64,000 nucleotides of DNA from NCBI GenBank assembly GCA_965217135.1, contig OZ244249.1:3844001-3908000 (forward strand). Direction: 5' to 3'. The position numbers and the translations under genes were made by a program. Below are positions 35,628-43,486 of this stretch, piece by piece. The DNA is from HXMU1420-2 sp017643305 (GTDB lineage Bacteria; Pseudomonadota; Alphaproteobacteria; Rhodobacterales; Rhodobacteraceae). Positions within the stretch are counted from its first letter, which is position 1; the number at the start of each line of letters is the position of its first letter. The notes under the pieces were generated by a model. That model had not been told where the DNA came from. It made no database searches and saw nothing but the letters and a program-made list of their open reading frames with translations.

Positions 35628-36104
35628 CTATCCGGAAAGCTCGGCGTCGGACGCCGGAGCGTCATTGTCCTCCAGCACAAAGCGCGGGCCCTGACCGCGC
35701 TCTGCCGCCTGATCTTCCGGGTTGTATAACTGGCAATTCGGAAGACTCAGGCAACCACAGCCGATGCAGCCATCCAGCTGATCGCGCAGTCGTTCCAACG
35801 TGGCGATCCGCGCGTTCAGCTTTCCACGAAATGCATCCGCCATCTTTGTCCAGTCTGCCTTGGTCGGCGTCCTCTGCCCGGGTAATCCGTCCAGCAGGGC
35901 GCGGATTTCCCCTAGCGAGAAATCAAACTGCTGCGCCACCATGACAAAACTCAGCCGCCGCAGGTCTGCGCGCTGAAACCGCCGCTGCCCACCCGCGTTG
36001 CGCCAGGGGCGGATCAGCCCCTGCGTTTCGTAATACCGGATCGCGGATACGGCCAACCCGCTCCGATCCGCCAGTTCCCCAATGGAAAAACCGTCTTTCG
36101 CCAT
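35628..36104 (-). CDS. soxR: Redox-sensing MerR-family regulator SoxR
   Basis: A 158-residue regulator with a [2Fe-2S] cluster. The N-terminal MerR helix-turn-helix is FSIGELADRSGLAVSAIRYY (about residues 6-25) plus EIRALLDGLP. A dimer helix follows, and the cluster ligands are CIGCGCLSLPNC near 120 (C-x2-C-x-C-x5-C, the SoxR signature). In non-enteric bacteria SoxR usually controls a few target genes directly. The divergent VOC gene has a SoxR-type promoter between them. The C-terminus abuts the truncated cyclase; the last ten or so residues may be altered by that junction. Confidence 0.93.
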   Translation of the reverse strand: MAKDGFSIGELADRSGLAVSAIRYYETQGLIRPWRNAGGQRRFQRADLRRLSFVMVAQQFDFSLGEIRALLDGLPGQRTPTKADWTKMADAFRGKLNARIATLERLRDQLDGCIGCGCLSLPNCQLYNPEDQAAERGQGPRFVLEDNDAPASDAELSG

Positions 36105-36114
36105 AAACAATACC

Positions 36115-36145
36115 TTGACCTAAAGTTAGGTTTAGGAATTACGGT
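36115..36145 (+). promoter_or_regulatory. SoxR-type promoter with embedded dyad
   Basis: A -35 TTGACC (36115-36120) and a -10-like TACGGT (36140-36145) are 19 bases apart, the long spacer typical of MerR/SoxR-activated promoters. Within the spacer lies CCTAAAGTTAGGTTTAGG (36119-36136), an 18-base dyad with the same layout as the enterobacterial SoxR box CCTCAAGTTAACTTGAGG. It points toward the VOC gene at 36182 and sits just upstream of soxR on the other strand. Confidence 0.78.
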
Positions 36146-36181
36146 GCAAAGAATCAACCCAGAAATCGAAAGGAGGCAACG

Positions 36182-36562
36182 ATGCCAGCTCGATTGGAAC
36201 ACGTGAATTACACTGTTAGGGACGCCCGCAAGACCGCAGCCTGGCTGTGCGACGTTTTTGGATGGCAGGTTCGGTGGGAAGGGCCCTCAATCCACAATGG
36301 CTTCTCCATGCATGTGGGCTCCGATGGCGATTACGTGGCGATCTACCAGCCCGAAGCTGTCAACGCGAACCCGTCCACCAACTATGCCACCGTCAACGGG
36401 CTGAACCATATCGGCATCACCGTCGACGATCTGGATGCCACCGAAGACCGGGTCAAATCAGCCGGGTTCACCACCCATTCCCATGCTGATTACGAACCCG
36501 GCCGCCGGTTCTATTTCCACGATGCCGATCAGATTGAATACGAAGTCGTACAATACGACTAG
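36182..36562 (+). CDS. VOC family (glyoxalase/bleomycin-resistance) protein
   Basis: A 126-residue vicinal-oxygen-chelate protein: LEHVNYTVRDARKTAAWLCD at the start (metal His near 5), GLNHIGITVDDLDATEDRV with a His near 76, and FYFHDADQIEYEVVQY at the end with the terminal Glu ligand. An AAAGGAGG site precedes the ATG. The SoxR-type promoter in front suggests induction by redox-cycling compounds, so a role in binding or degrading such a compound is plausible. The substrate is unknown. Confidence 0.85.
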   Translation: MPARLEHVNYTVRDARKTAAWLCDVFGWQVRWEGPSIHNGFSMHVGSDGDYVAIYQPEAVNANPSTNYATVNGLNHIGITVDDLDATEDRVKSAGFTTHSHADYEPGRRFYFHDADQIEYEVVQYD

Positions 36563-36578
36563 AAATTGCAGAACATGC

Positions 36579-36603
36579 CCGGTGCCGACCCCTGCGGCAC
36601 CGG
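36579..36603. terminator. GC-rich hairpin after the VOC gene
   Basis: CCGGTGCCG (36579-36587) and CGGCACCGG (36595-36603) pair perfectly around a 7-base loop, 17 bases after the VOC stop. No T-run follows, so efficiency as an intrinsic terminator is uncertain. Confidence 0.5.
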
Positions 36604-36700
36604 CATCTGGTGCTTGCTTCTGTCTCCAGATTCGTTCAGGTATTTCGAATTGACATTTGCGCCCCGCACAGGGGCAAAAGACGCCTGGACTTGACGACCA

Positions 36701-37171
36701 ATGGACAAAATCCCGATGACCCCGGCCGGTCACACTGCGCTGGAAACGGAACTGAAGCACCTGAAAAGCGAAGAACGCCCGGCCATCATTCGTGCGATCG
36801 CGGAAGCGCGTGAACATGGCGACCTATCCGAAAATGCCGAATATCATTCCGCCCGCGAAAAACAGTCCTTCATCGAAGGCCGCATCAAGGAACTCGAAGG
36901 CGTTTTGTCCCTGTCCGAAGTGATCAATCCCGCCACCCTGTCCGGCACTATCAAATTCGGCGCAACGGTCACACTGGTCGACGAAGATACCGACGAAGAA
37001 AAGACCTGGCAGATCGTCGGCGAACATGAAGCCGATATCGAAAAAGGTCTTTTAAACATCAAATCGCCTATTGCCCGCGCATTGATTGGCAAGGACGAAG
37101 GCGACAGCGTAGAAGTTCGAACACCCGGTGGGGAAAAATCGTACGAGGTTCTGAAAATCGTCTATTCGTGA
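36701..37171 (+). CDS. greA: Transcription elongation factor GreA
   Basis: A 156-residue cleavage factor that rescues backtracked RNA polymerase. Seen: MDKIPMTPAGHTALETELKH at the start, the coiled-coil tip with the acidic pair in EHGDLSENAEYHSAREKQSF near residues 41-60, and the C-terminal FKBP-like domain with GATVTLVDEDTDEEKTWQIV near 87. It has the standard length. A gene for a two-helix membrane protein follows 9 bases later on the same strand. Confidence 0.96.
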   Translation: MDKIPMTPAGHTALETELKHLKSEERPAIIRAIAEAREHGDLSENAEYHSAREKQSFIEGRIKELEGVLSLSEVINPATLSGTIKFGATVTLVDEDTDEEKTWQIVGEHEADIEKGLLNIKSPIARALIGKDEGDSVEVRTPGGEKSYEVLKIVYS

Positions 37172-37180
37172 CGGTGCATC

Positions 37181-38200
37181 ATGGCTGATACCCAAAAAGA
37201 AAACCAAACGGCTGGTCCAACCCCTCTGGGGATTTATGATCGGCCCAAACGCGCGTCCGTGACAGGCATTGAAATTTCAGCTGTCGCGCTGAGCGTGGTA
37301 TGGCTGGGCCTGTCGTTGACCTATTTCATGACGATGCCCGACAGTGCGACGGAAAACACCGACGGGCTACGGTTCGTCGGCACCATGCTGGCGATCTTCA
37401 TGCCGGTCGCGATGATCTGGGTCGCTGCCACCGCCGCCAGGTCCAGCCGCGTGATGCGGGAGGAAAGCCAGCGCCTGCAGGCAGCGATCGACGCTATTCG
37501 CCACGCGTATGTCGTGCAATCACAGCGCACAGTGATCGGTCCCGCGCCGCTGGTCAGCAAGAAGCTCGATGAAATTGCCGAGGTGACGCGTAAGACCGAA
37601 ACCGCGCTGGCCACGTTCCAAACGCGCCGCGATGTCAGCCGAACACCGCCCGCGCCCCAGGAACAGGACCCTGCGACCGAAGACCAGGGCTCATTGGAAC
37701 TGGGCACGCCCGCAGAAACTTTAGCTCCGCCGCTGTCGTCCGAAGATCTGATCCGCGCCCTGCATTTCCCCGAAACAGTCGAGGACGAAGCGGGGTTTGC
37801 TGCCCTGCGCCGGGCGCTGAAAGACCGCCAGTCGGCACAGTTGATCAATGCCGCGCAGGATGTTCTGACCCTGCTCAGCCAGGATGGCATCTACATGGAT
37901 GACCTCCGCCCGGATCTGGCCCGGCCCGAGATCTGGCGCCAGTTTGCCGCTGGGGCGCGGGGTCGTGGGGTGGCCCCGCTGGGGGGCATCCGCGACCGGT
38001 CGTCGCTGGCCCTGACCGCCACACGCATGAAACAGGACCCGATTTTTCGCGATGCTGCGCATCATTTTTTGCGCAAGTTCGACGGCATGCTGATCGAGTT
38101 CGAAAAGACAGCCACCGATGCAGAACTGACCGCGCTCAGCGACACACGCACCGCGCGGGCGTTCATGCTGTTGGGCCGGGTGACCGGTACGTTCAGTTAG
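37181..38200 (+). CDS. Hypothetical two-helix membrane protein
   Basis: A 339-residue protein without a family I can name. It has a polar N-terminus, two membrane helices (about residues 28-48, ISAVALSVVWLGLSLTYFMT, and 63-86), an amphipathic helix or coiled-coil segment (about 90-150, with SRVMREESQRLQAAIDAIRH), a disordered Pro/Glu stretch (150-185) and a helical C-terminal domain ending in RTARAFMLLGRVTGTFS. It lies right after greA in an apparent operon. Similar proteins follow greA in related genomes, as far as I recall; no function is indicated. Confidence 0.75.
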   Translation: MADTQKENQTAGPTPLGIYDRPKRASVTGIEISAVALSVVWLGLSLTYFMTMPDSATENTDGLRFVGTMLAIFMPVAMIWVAATAARSSRVMREESQRLQAAIDAIRHAYVVQSQRTVIGPAPLVSKKLDEIAEVTRKTETALATFQTRRDVSRTPPAPQEQDPATEDQGSLELGTPAETLAPPLSSEDLIRALHFPETVEDEAGFAALRRALKDRQSAQLINAAQDVLTLLSQDGIYMDDLRPDLARPEIWRQFAAGARGRGVAPLGGIRDRSSLALTATRMKQDPIFRDAAHHFLRKFDGMLIEFEKTATDAELTALSDTRTARAFMLLGRVTGTFS

Positions 38201-38276
38201 ACCAGACGAACCCAGTCTTCTAGGACACGCCAATTTCTTTGGAAGAGATCGGGCTGGAAAGTCTCAAAGTCTCCGT

Positions 38277-40376
38277 TCACCCCCACCCGAAACTCCCAAA
38301 CGGGATGTAGCGGACTGGGTCGCCCGGACGCACGTGCAGCTCCTCATCCGGTAATTCCACCAACCCTTCGGCCCAGGACAGCCCGCTGATCCGGCCCGAG
38401 CCTTCGGAGTGGAACACCTCGACCCGGCCTTCCCGAATGCGGGCGCGCAGGTATTCCCGGCGGCCGGGCTTCTTGCGCTTCTCAAACGCGGCGGGCACGT
38501 CGAACGCCTGCGGATCGGACCAGTCACACCCTGCCAGCCGCAGCAATGCCGGACGCGCGAAAATCAGCGTGCAGACCATAGCTGCCACCGGGTTGCCGGG
38601 CAGACCAAAGACCGGCACACCCTGCCACAGGCCCAACGCCAACGGACGGCCCGGTTTCACGGCAATCCTCCATTCCTGCATTGCGCCTGCCTCGCGCAAC
38701 AAGGCTGATACGTGGTCCTCATCCCCCGCCGACGCACCGCCGCTGGTCAGGATCGCGTCCGCCTGCGCGGCGGCCTCGCTCAAGCGGTCCTGCAACGCAA
38801 CACGGTTGTCTTCCACGCGCCCCATATCCACCGGATCCAGCCCAAAGGCACGGATCATCGCCATCAGCATAGGGCGATTGGCATCATAGATCGCACCGGG
38901 ACCGGCCTCTGCCCCGGGTTCCACGACTTCGTCCCCAGTAGACAGGACCGCCACACGCAGGGGCTTGCGCACCTCCGCCCCGTCATGTCCGGTTGCAGCC
39001 AGCAACGCCAGATCAGCAGGGGTCAAACGGCGCCCGGCGGGCAAGATAGTGTCACCTGCGGCCACATCTTCCCCAGCATTGCGAGTATTGGCTCCACGCC
39101 GCAAAGGTCCGTGAAATGCAATGGCCTGCCGGGGATCAACGGAGGTGTCTTCGTCCAGCACCACTGTATCCACTCCGTCCGGCAACGCGGCCCCGGTCAG
39201 GATGCGCAGCGCGTGGCCTGGTTCCAGCACACCATCATAGGGCACACCCGCCGCAGCGCGCCCAGGCTGCAGCGGCAACCGATTCAGCCCCTCGGGCGCG
39301 GGCCCGGCAAAGCCATAGCCATCGACCGCCGTGTTGGCCTGTGGCGGGTTCGCGCGTTTGGCGATCACCGGCGCGGCCAGAACACAGCCCGTCAACTGCG
39401 CCAACCGCGCCCATTCGGACCCGGTGACCGGCTGCATTCCCGCTCGAAGGAACGATAGCGCCTGATCCACCGGCGTCCATTCCACGCCGGGCGGCAGGGC
39501 AAAACAGTCATTGCGCAGCGGCGGCGGTTTGGGGCCGCTCAGCGCGGCCGCCAAAATGTCGGCACACCCGCTGCCCAGGATCCAGCCTTCCTCCGGCGCG
39601 TCCACATCCAGCAGCTGCGCCAGTTGCTCCACTGGCAGCCCGGCCAATGCCTGCGCCACCAGTTCCACCTGCACCGCGTCCTTGATCGGGGCCTGACGCA
39701 AGGCCATCTCGGCCTTTACCTGATCCGCCAGAAGCGAAGGCCAAATTTCCACGAACGCGACCGGGGTGTCCAACGGCTCAAACGGCCAGACCGCCACCTG
39801 CCCCGCAAACCGCCGTCTCAACCGGGCCAGCACCGGCAGCCCCATCAGCACCTGGCTGCCAACCGCGCCCGCCCCGGCCAGTTGCCAGCAGGTGAACGCG
39901 CCCGGCGTTTCCATTTCGACCTGACGGCGCACCGCAAAGGGGGTTTCATACCCCTCCATCCTACGCGGCAGACCTGGAATATCACGCGCAAGACCATTGC
40001 CCCAGAACGGCCCGTTTGTACTCAGGCTGCGATTGATCTCTGCCGCCACATCGAACCGGTTATTTGCATTGGGCGTGTCTTCAATCCGCGCTTCCAGCCA
40101 ATCCCACAGCACCAGCGGATCATCCGAGCCTGTGACGGCATGTGCAAATCCCGTTGGATAGCCAAAGGGAAAATCGAACCCAATGCATAGCCGCTGGCCT
40201 GCCTCCAGCGCATCGGTGATCTGCGCTGCCAGCCACGCCTCCACCTCCTGCCGGTTGCGATGATACTCCGGCGCTTTCCCTGCCACGCAGGTCCAGATCG
40301 CGTCCGCCTTGGGCGCCGGTCCGCGATCATTGCCACCGGACCAGTCCACCATCACAAAACGGTCAAACGCGGTCAC
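38277..40376 (-). CDS. moeA: Molybdopterin molybdotransferase (MoeA) with N-terminal extra domain
   Basis: A 699-residue two-part protein. From about residue 297 it is MoeA/Glp-like and inserts molybdenum into adenylated molybdopterin: TPVDQALSFLRAG, the NTAVDGYGFAGPAP loop, LPAGRRLTPADLALLAATGH, TSGGASAGDEDHVSALL and VFGLPGNPVAAMV. The first 295 or so residues are a separate domain with FDRFVMVDWSGGNDRGP at 4-20, IGFDFPFGYPTGFAHAV near 64 and a DFW-type acidic motif, reminiscent of RNase H-like DUF429 proteins. MoeA alone is about 400 residues, so the fusion is real and continuous. The start overlaps mobB by 4 bases in an fdhD-mobA-mobB-moeA operon. Confidence 0.88.
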   Translation of the reverse strand: MTAFDRFVMVDWSGGNDRGPAPKADAIWTCVAGKAPEYHRNRQEVEAWLAAQITDALEAGQRLCIGFDFPFGYPTGFAHAVTGSDDPLVLWDWLEARIEDTPNANNRFDVAAEINRSLSTNGPFWGNGLARDIPGLPRRMEGYETPFAVRRQVEMETPGAFTCWQLAGAGAVGSQVLMGLPVLARLRRRFAGQVAVWPFEPLDTPVAFVEIWPSLLADQVKAEMALRQAPIKDAVQVELVAQALAGLPVEQLAQLLDVDAPEEGWILGSGCADILAAALSGPKPPPLRNDCFALPPGVEWTPVDQALSFLRAGMQPVTGSEWARLAQLTGCVLAAPVIAKRANPPQANTAVDGYGFAGPAPEGLNRLPLQPGRAAAGVPYDGVLEPGHALRILTGAALPDGVDTVVLDEDTSVDPRQAIAFHGPLRRGANTRNAGEDVAAGDTILPAGRRLTPADLALLAATGHDGAEVRKPLRVAVLSTGDEVVEPGAEAGPGAIYDANRPMLMAMIRAFGLDPVDMGRVEDNRVALQDRLSEAAAQADAILTSGGASAGDEDHVSALLREAGAMQEWRIAVKPGRPLALGLWQGVPVFGLPGNPVAAMVCTLIFARPALLRLAGCDWSDPQAFDVPAAFEKRKKPGRREYLRARIREGRVEVFHSEGSGRISGLSWAEGLVELPDEELHVRPGDPVRYIPFGSFGWG

Positions 40377-40864
40377 AGCCCCACCTCGGCGAGGATAAAA
40401 TCGGCAATTGCAACGGTATCGTCCAGATCGAAGACAGGGCGGTCCAGCGTCAGCGGCGCATCGGATGCAACCGCGCGCACTGTTGCATCCTCTGGCGCGA
40501 TAAGTGAGTTATCCGGTTCCGCGCGATGCGCTTCGACCTTGGGATGGGGTTCGCGTTTGTAGCCTTCGATCAATACCAGATCGACCGGGGCCAGCTGGCC
40601 CAGCAGGTCGGCCAGGGGTGGTTCCGGCGCGCCGCGCAGCTCGCGCATCAACGCAACCCGGTTGCGGGACGCGAGTAAAACCTCGCTTGCCCCAGCAACC
40701 CGGTGGCGGTGGCTGTCCCGGCCCGGATGATCCACCTCAAAGCTGTGATGGGCGTGTTTGACCGTGGACACCGTGAACCCACGCCCGGTGATATCGGCCA
40801 CCAGACGTTCCATGAGCCCGGTCTTGCCCGCATTCTTCCAGCCGACCACGCCGTACACTCTCAT
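40373..40864 (-). CDS. mobB: Molybdopterin-guanine dinucleotide biosynthesis protein B
   Basis: A 163-residue P-loop GTPase-like protein that aids MobA. Seen: VYGVVGWKNAGKTGLMERLV with Walker A (GWKNAGKTG) at residues 7-15, TVSTVKHAHHSFEVDHPGRD near 35-54, and LVLIEGYKREPHPKVEAHR near 98. Full length. It overlaps mobA by 4 bases upstream and the moeA fusion by 4 downstream, so it is tightly coupled. Confidence 0.94.
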   Translation of the reverse strand: MRVYGVVGWKNAGKTGLMERLVADITGRGFTVSTVKHAHHSFEVDHPGRDSHRHRVAGASEVLLASRNRVALMRELRGAPEPPLADLLGQLAPVDLVLIEGYKREPHPKVEAHRAEPDNSLIAPEDATVRAVASDAPLTLDRPVFDLDDTVAIADFILAEVGL

Positions 40865-41463
40865 CCTCTGGCCTCCTGCAAGGCGCGGGCATGGGCCAGA
40901 TCCTCGGGCGTGTTCACATTGAAAAATGGCTCCCCCGCATCATCGAACATAGCCTGTCGCCCACCATGGCCATCGGTCCACATGACGATCTTGCGCAGCC
41001 CGTCTGCCAAAGCGGCGCGCAGGTCGTCCCGCAAAGCCACTGGCCAAAGGCCAAAGGTTGGCTGACGCCCGTCTGGCGTTGCAGCCAGAACCAGAGGATT
41101 GTCCATGCCATCAGCAGTCGCCTGCAAACGATCCACCAGATCCAGCGGGAAAAACGGCGTGTCGGCAGCGACGGTCACAATCGCGTCCGCCCCCTGCTGC
41201 GCCGCCCAATCGAGCCCTGCCAGCACTCCTGCCAATGGCCCTGGAAAACCCGCTACGCTGTCAGGCAGTACCGGCAGTCCAAAGGCTTCAAACCGGGCTG
41301 CATCTCCGTTCGCGTTCAATGCTATGCCCGCCGCCTGCGGACCCAGCCGCGCGATGACACGGGCCAGCAAGGTCTGCCCGCCCATGTCCAGCAACCCTTT
41401 GTCACCGCCACCCATACGCGTCGCCTGCCCTCCGGCAAGGATGATGCCCAGAGGTCGGGTCAT
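40861..41463 (-). CDS. mobA: Molybdenum cofactor guanylyltransferase
   Basis: A 200-residue nucleotidyltransferase that joins GMP to molybdopterin to make the guanine dinucleotide cofactor used by formate dehydrogenases and DMSO-reductase-type enzymes. Seen: LAGGQATRMGGGDKGLL near residue 9 (GTP-binding loop), VLPDSVAGFPGPLAGVLAGL near 66, and the metal-binding VTVAADTPFFPLDL near 96. ATG 41463 gives the standard length; the longer frame starting at 41538 would overlap fdhD. Confidence 0.94.
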   Translation of the reverse strand: MTRPLGIILAGGQATRMGGGDKGLLDMGGQTLLARVIARLGPQAAGIALNANGDAARFEAFGLPVLPDSVAGFPGPLAGVLAGLDWAAQQGADAIVTVAADTPFFPLDLVDRLQATADGMDNPLVLAATPDGRQPTFGLWPVALRDDLRAALADGLRKIVMWTDGHGGRQAMFDDAGEPFFNVNTPEDLAHARALQEARG

Positions 41464-41500
41464 TCGCTGCAAACCCCGCTCAGAAAAACACGCATTGCGC

Positions 41501-42388
41501 TCACCCCGCCGACTTGCGCCGGCTCTTGCGCGGTTCATCCGATACCGATGCAGGGTCCGTGTCCCAAGTTAGCCGGTCTTCCCCGGCCAGACAGACGAAC
41601 CGTTGCCCGCGCATACGGCCGATCAGGGTCAGCCCGACATCACGTGCGATCTCCACCCCCCAGGCAGTAAAACCGGAGCGGGACACCAGCGTGGGAACAC
41701 CCATCAGCGCCGTCTTGATCACCATTTCCGAGGTCAACCTGCCCGTGGTGTAGAGGATCTTGTCGCCCCCCGTTTCCCCATGATGGAACATCCAGCCCGC
41801 GATCTTGTCGACCGCGTTGTGCCGCCCAACATCTTCCATGTAAACTAGGGGGCGATTTTCCTGGCACAGTACCGTTCCGTGGATCGCCCCAGCCTCCAGA
41901 TACAGTGAAGGGGTGCGGTTGATCCGCGCCGACAGGTCATACAGCCATGATGTGCGCACCGGGGCATCGGGCAAGGTCAGCCCCTCCAAGCCCTCCATCA
42001 TATCGCCAAAAACCGTGCCGACTGCGCAGCCACTGGTGCGGGTTTTCTTCTGCAGCTTGTCTTCGAAACTAGTCTCAGTTGCTGTGCGCACCACGACCGT
42101 GTCGATGTCTTCTTCATAATCCACCTGCGTCACCTGTTCGTCGGCAGCCAGCATGCCCTGGTTCCGGAGGAAGCCCAGCGCCAGGTATTCCGGGTAATCG
42201 CCGATGGTCATCGCCGTCACGATTTCGCGGCTGTTCAGGAAAATCGTCAGCGGGCGTTCTTCGACCACCGACAGGTCCTGCGGCTGGCCATTCTGATCAA
42301 GCCCGGTCACCCGGCGCGTCAGCCCCGGCCGGTCCAGATCCGGTGCGATCAAGAAATCCGCAACGTTTGTGTGCTGCGCCAATTGCAT
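41501..42388 (-). CDS. fdhD: Formate dehydrogenase sulfurtransferase-type accessory protein FdhD
   Basis: A 295-residue protein of the FdhD family, which delivers sulfur from IscS to the molybdenum cofactor of formate dehydrogenase. Seen: VEERPLTIFLNSREIVTAMT near residue 45, the sulfur-carrying loop as TRTSGCAVGTVFGDMM near 118, YMEDVGRHNAVDKIAGW near 186, and LVSRSGFTAWGVEIARDVG near 234. E. coli FdhD has CxxC in this loop; here only one Cys is visible (SGCAVG). ATG 42388 follows AAAGG. The upstream start at 42439 would overlap azlC. Confidence 0.92.
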   Translation of the reverse strand: MQLAQHTNVADFLIAPDLDRPGLTRRVTGLDQNGQPQDLSVVEERPLTIFLNSREIVTAMTIGDYPEYLALGFLRNQGMLAADEQVTQVDYEEDIDTVVVRTATETSFEDKLQKKTRTSGCAVGTVFGDMMEGLEGLTLPDAPVRTSWLYDLSARINRTPSLYLEAGAIHGTVLCQENRPLVYMEDVGRHNAVDKIAGWMFHHGETGGDKILYTTGRLTSEMVIKTALMGVPTLVSRSGFTAWGVEIARDVGLTLIGRMRGQRFVCLAGEDRLTWDTDPASVSDEPRKSRRKSAG

Positions 42389-42431
42389 ACCTTTCAGATG
42401 AGGACTACTGCGAACGATGGCACTGTAAGGA

Positions 42432-43154
42432 ATGGACATGGGCCGCACCACCAAGAAATCCTATATTTTGTCCGGTATGCTCGACAGCACACCCTTCGTT
42501 CTGATCGCGGGACCTTTCGGCATTTTGTTCGGTGTGTTCGCCACAGAGGCCGGTCTGCAGCTTTATGAAACCATGGTATTTACGGTTTCGGTCTTTGCCG
42601 GTGCGTCCCAGTTCACCGCGTTGACGCTCATGCAGGACCACACACCGACGCTGATCATCCTGATTTCGGCGCTGGCGGTGAACCTGCGGGTGGCGATGTA
42701 TTCGGCGTCGTTGACGCCCTATCTAGGTGGCGCACCGCTATGGCAGAGGGTGCTCGCGGCCTATGTGCTGGTGGACCAGTCTTATGCGCTGTCCATAGCC
42801 AAGTTTGAAAACGAACCTGCGATGACTATTAGTGAACGGCTGCGATATTACTTTGGCACCAACATGCTGATCGCCCCGGTCTGGGTCGGCGCAACTCTGT
42901 CGGGCGCCGTGGTCGGGTCACGTATCCCGGAAAGCTGGGCGATTGATTTTGCCTTGCCCATCACCTTCCTCGCGATGATCGCGCCAATGCTCCGGACGCC
43001 TGCCCATGTGATGGCCGCGCTGGTGGGCAGCGTCATGTCGCTGCTGGCAGCGGGTGTGGCCTATAACCTCGGGCTGATCATTGCCGGGGTCGCGGGGATG
43101 ATGGCCGGGGCACAGGTGGAACTGATGCTTGAACGCCGGGGTATGAAGATATGA
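42432..43154 (+). CDS. azlC: AzlC family branched-chain amino acid exporter, large subunit
   Basis: A 240-residue inner-membrane protein with several helices and the AzlC hallmarks GPFGILFGVFATEAGL near residue 27, FAGASQFTALTLMQ near 55, and NLRVAMYSASLTPYL near 82. With AzlD it forms a branched-chain amino acid exporter. It overlaps azlD by 4 bases. It starts 43 bases from the divergent fdhD, so both promoters lie in or near the coding starts. A start two codons later (MGRTTKK, 42438) is possible. Confidence 0.92.
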   Translation: MDMGRTTKKSYILSGMLDSTPFVLIAGPFGILFGVFATEAGLQLYETMVFTVSVFAGASQFTALTLMQDHTPTLIILISALAVNLRVAMYSASLTPYLGGAPLWQRVLAAYVLVDQSYALSIAKFENEPAMTISERLRYYFGTNMLIAPVWVGATLSGAVVGSRIPESWAIDFALPITFLAMIAPMLRTPAHVMAALVGSVMSLLAAGVAYNLGLIIAGVAGMMAGAQVELMLERRGMKI

Positions 43155-43486
43155 ACACACCTGATCCTATCCAGCTATGGACCATCATCATCGGCATGGC
43201 GCTCGGCAGCTACGCTTTGCGTTTTCTATTCATCGGGCTTGTCGGAGGCAGGCAACTGCCAGCGTGGTTCTTGCGCCACCTGCGCTATACGGCCGTGGCC
43301 ATGCTGCCTGCGCTGGTCGCCCCGCTGGTGATCTGGCCTGCGGCCACAGGCGGGCAGCCAGATATTGCCCGGATGAGCGCAGGGATTGCGACCATCACAG
43401 TCGGGCTGATGACCCGCAACGTTCTGGCCTCCATAATGGCCGGCGCCGCGGTATTGTATGGATTACTGTTTCTTCTGGGCGGCTAG
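43151..43486 (+). CDS. azlD: AzlD family transporter small subunit
   Basis: A 111-residue membrane protein with four helices: QLWTIIIGMALGSYALRFLF at the start, LRYTAVAMLPALVAPLVIWP near 45, and GLMTRNVLASIMAGAAVLYG near 86. This is the AzlD pattern, partner of AzlC. Its end overlaps the convergent lipoprotein gene by 24 bases, which leaves no room for a conventional terminator. Confidence 0.9.
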   Translation: MNTPDPIQLWTIIIGMALGSYALRFLFIGLVGGRQLPAWFLRHLRYTAVAMLPALVAPLVIWPAATGGQPDIARMSAGIATITVGLMTRNVLASIMAGAAVLYGLLFLLGG

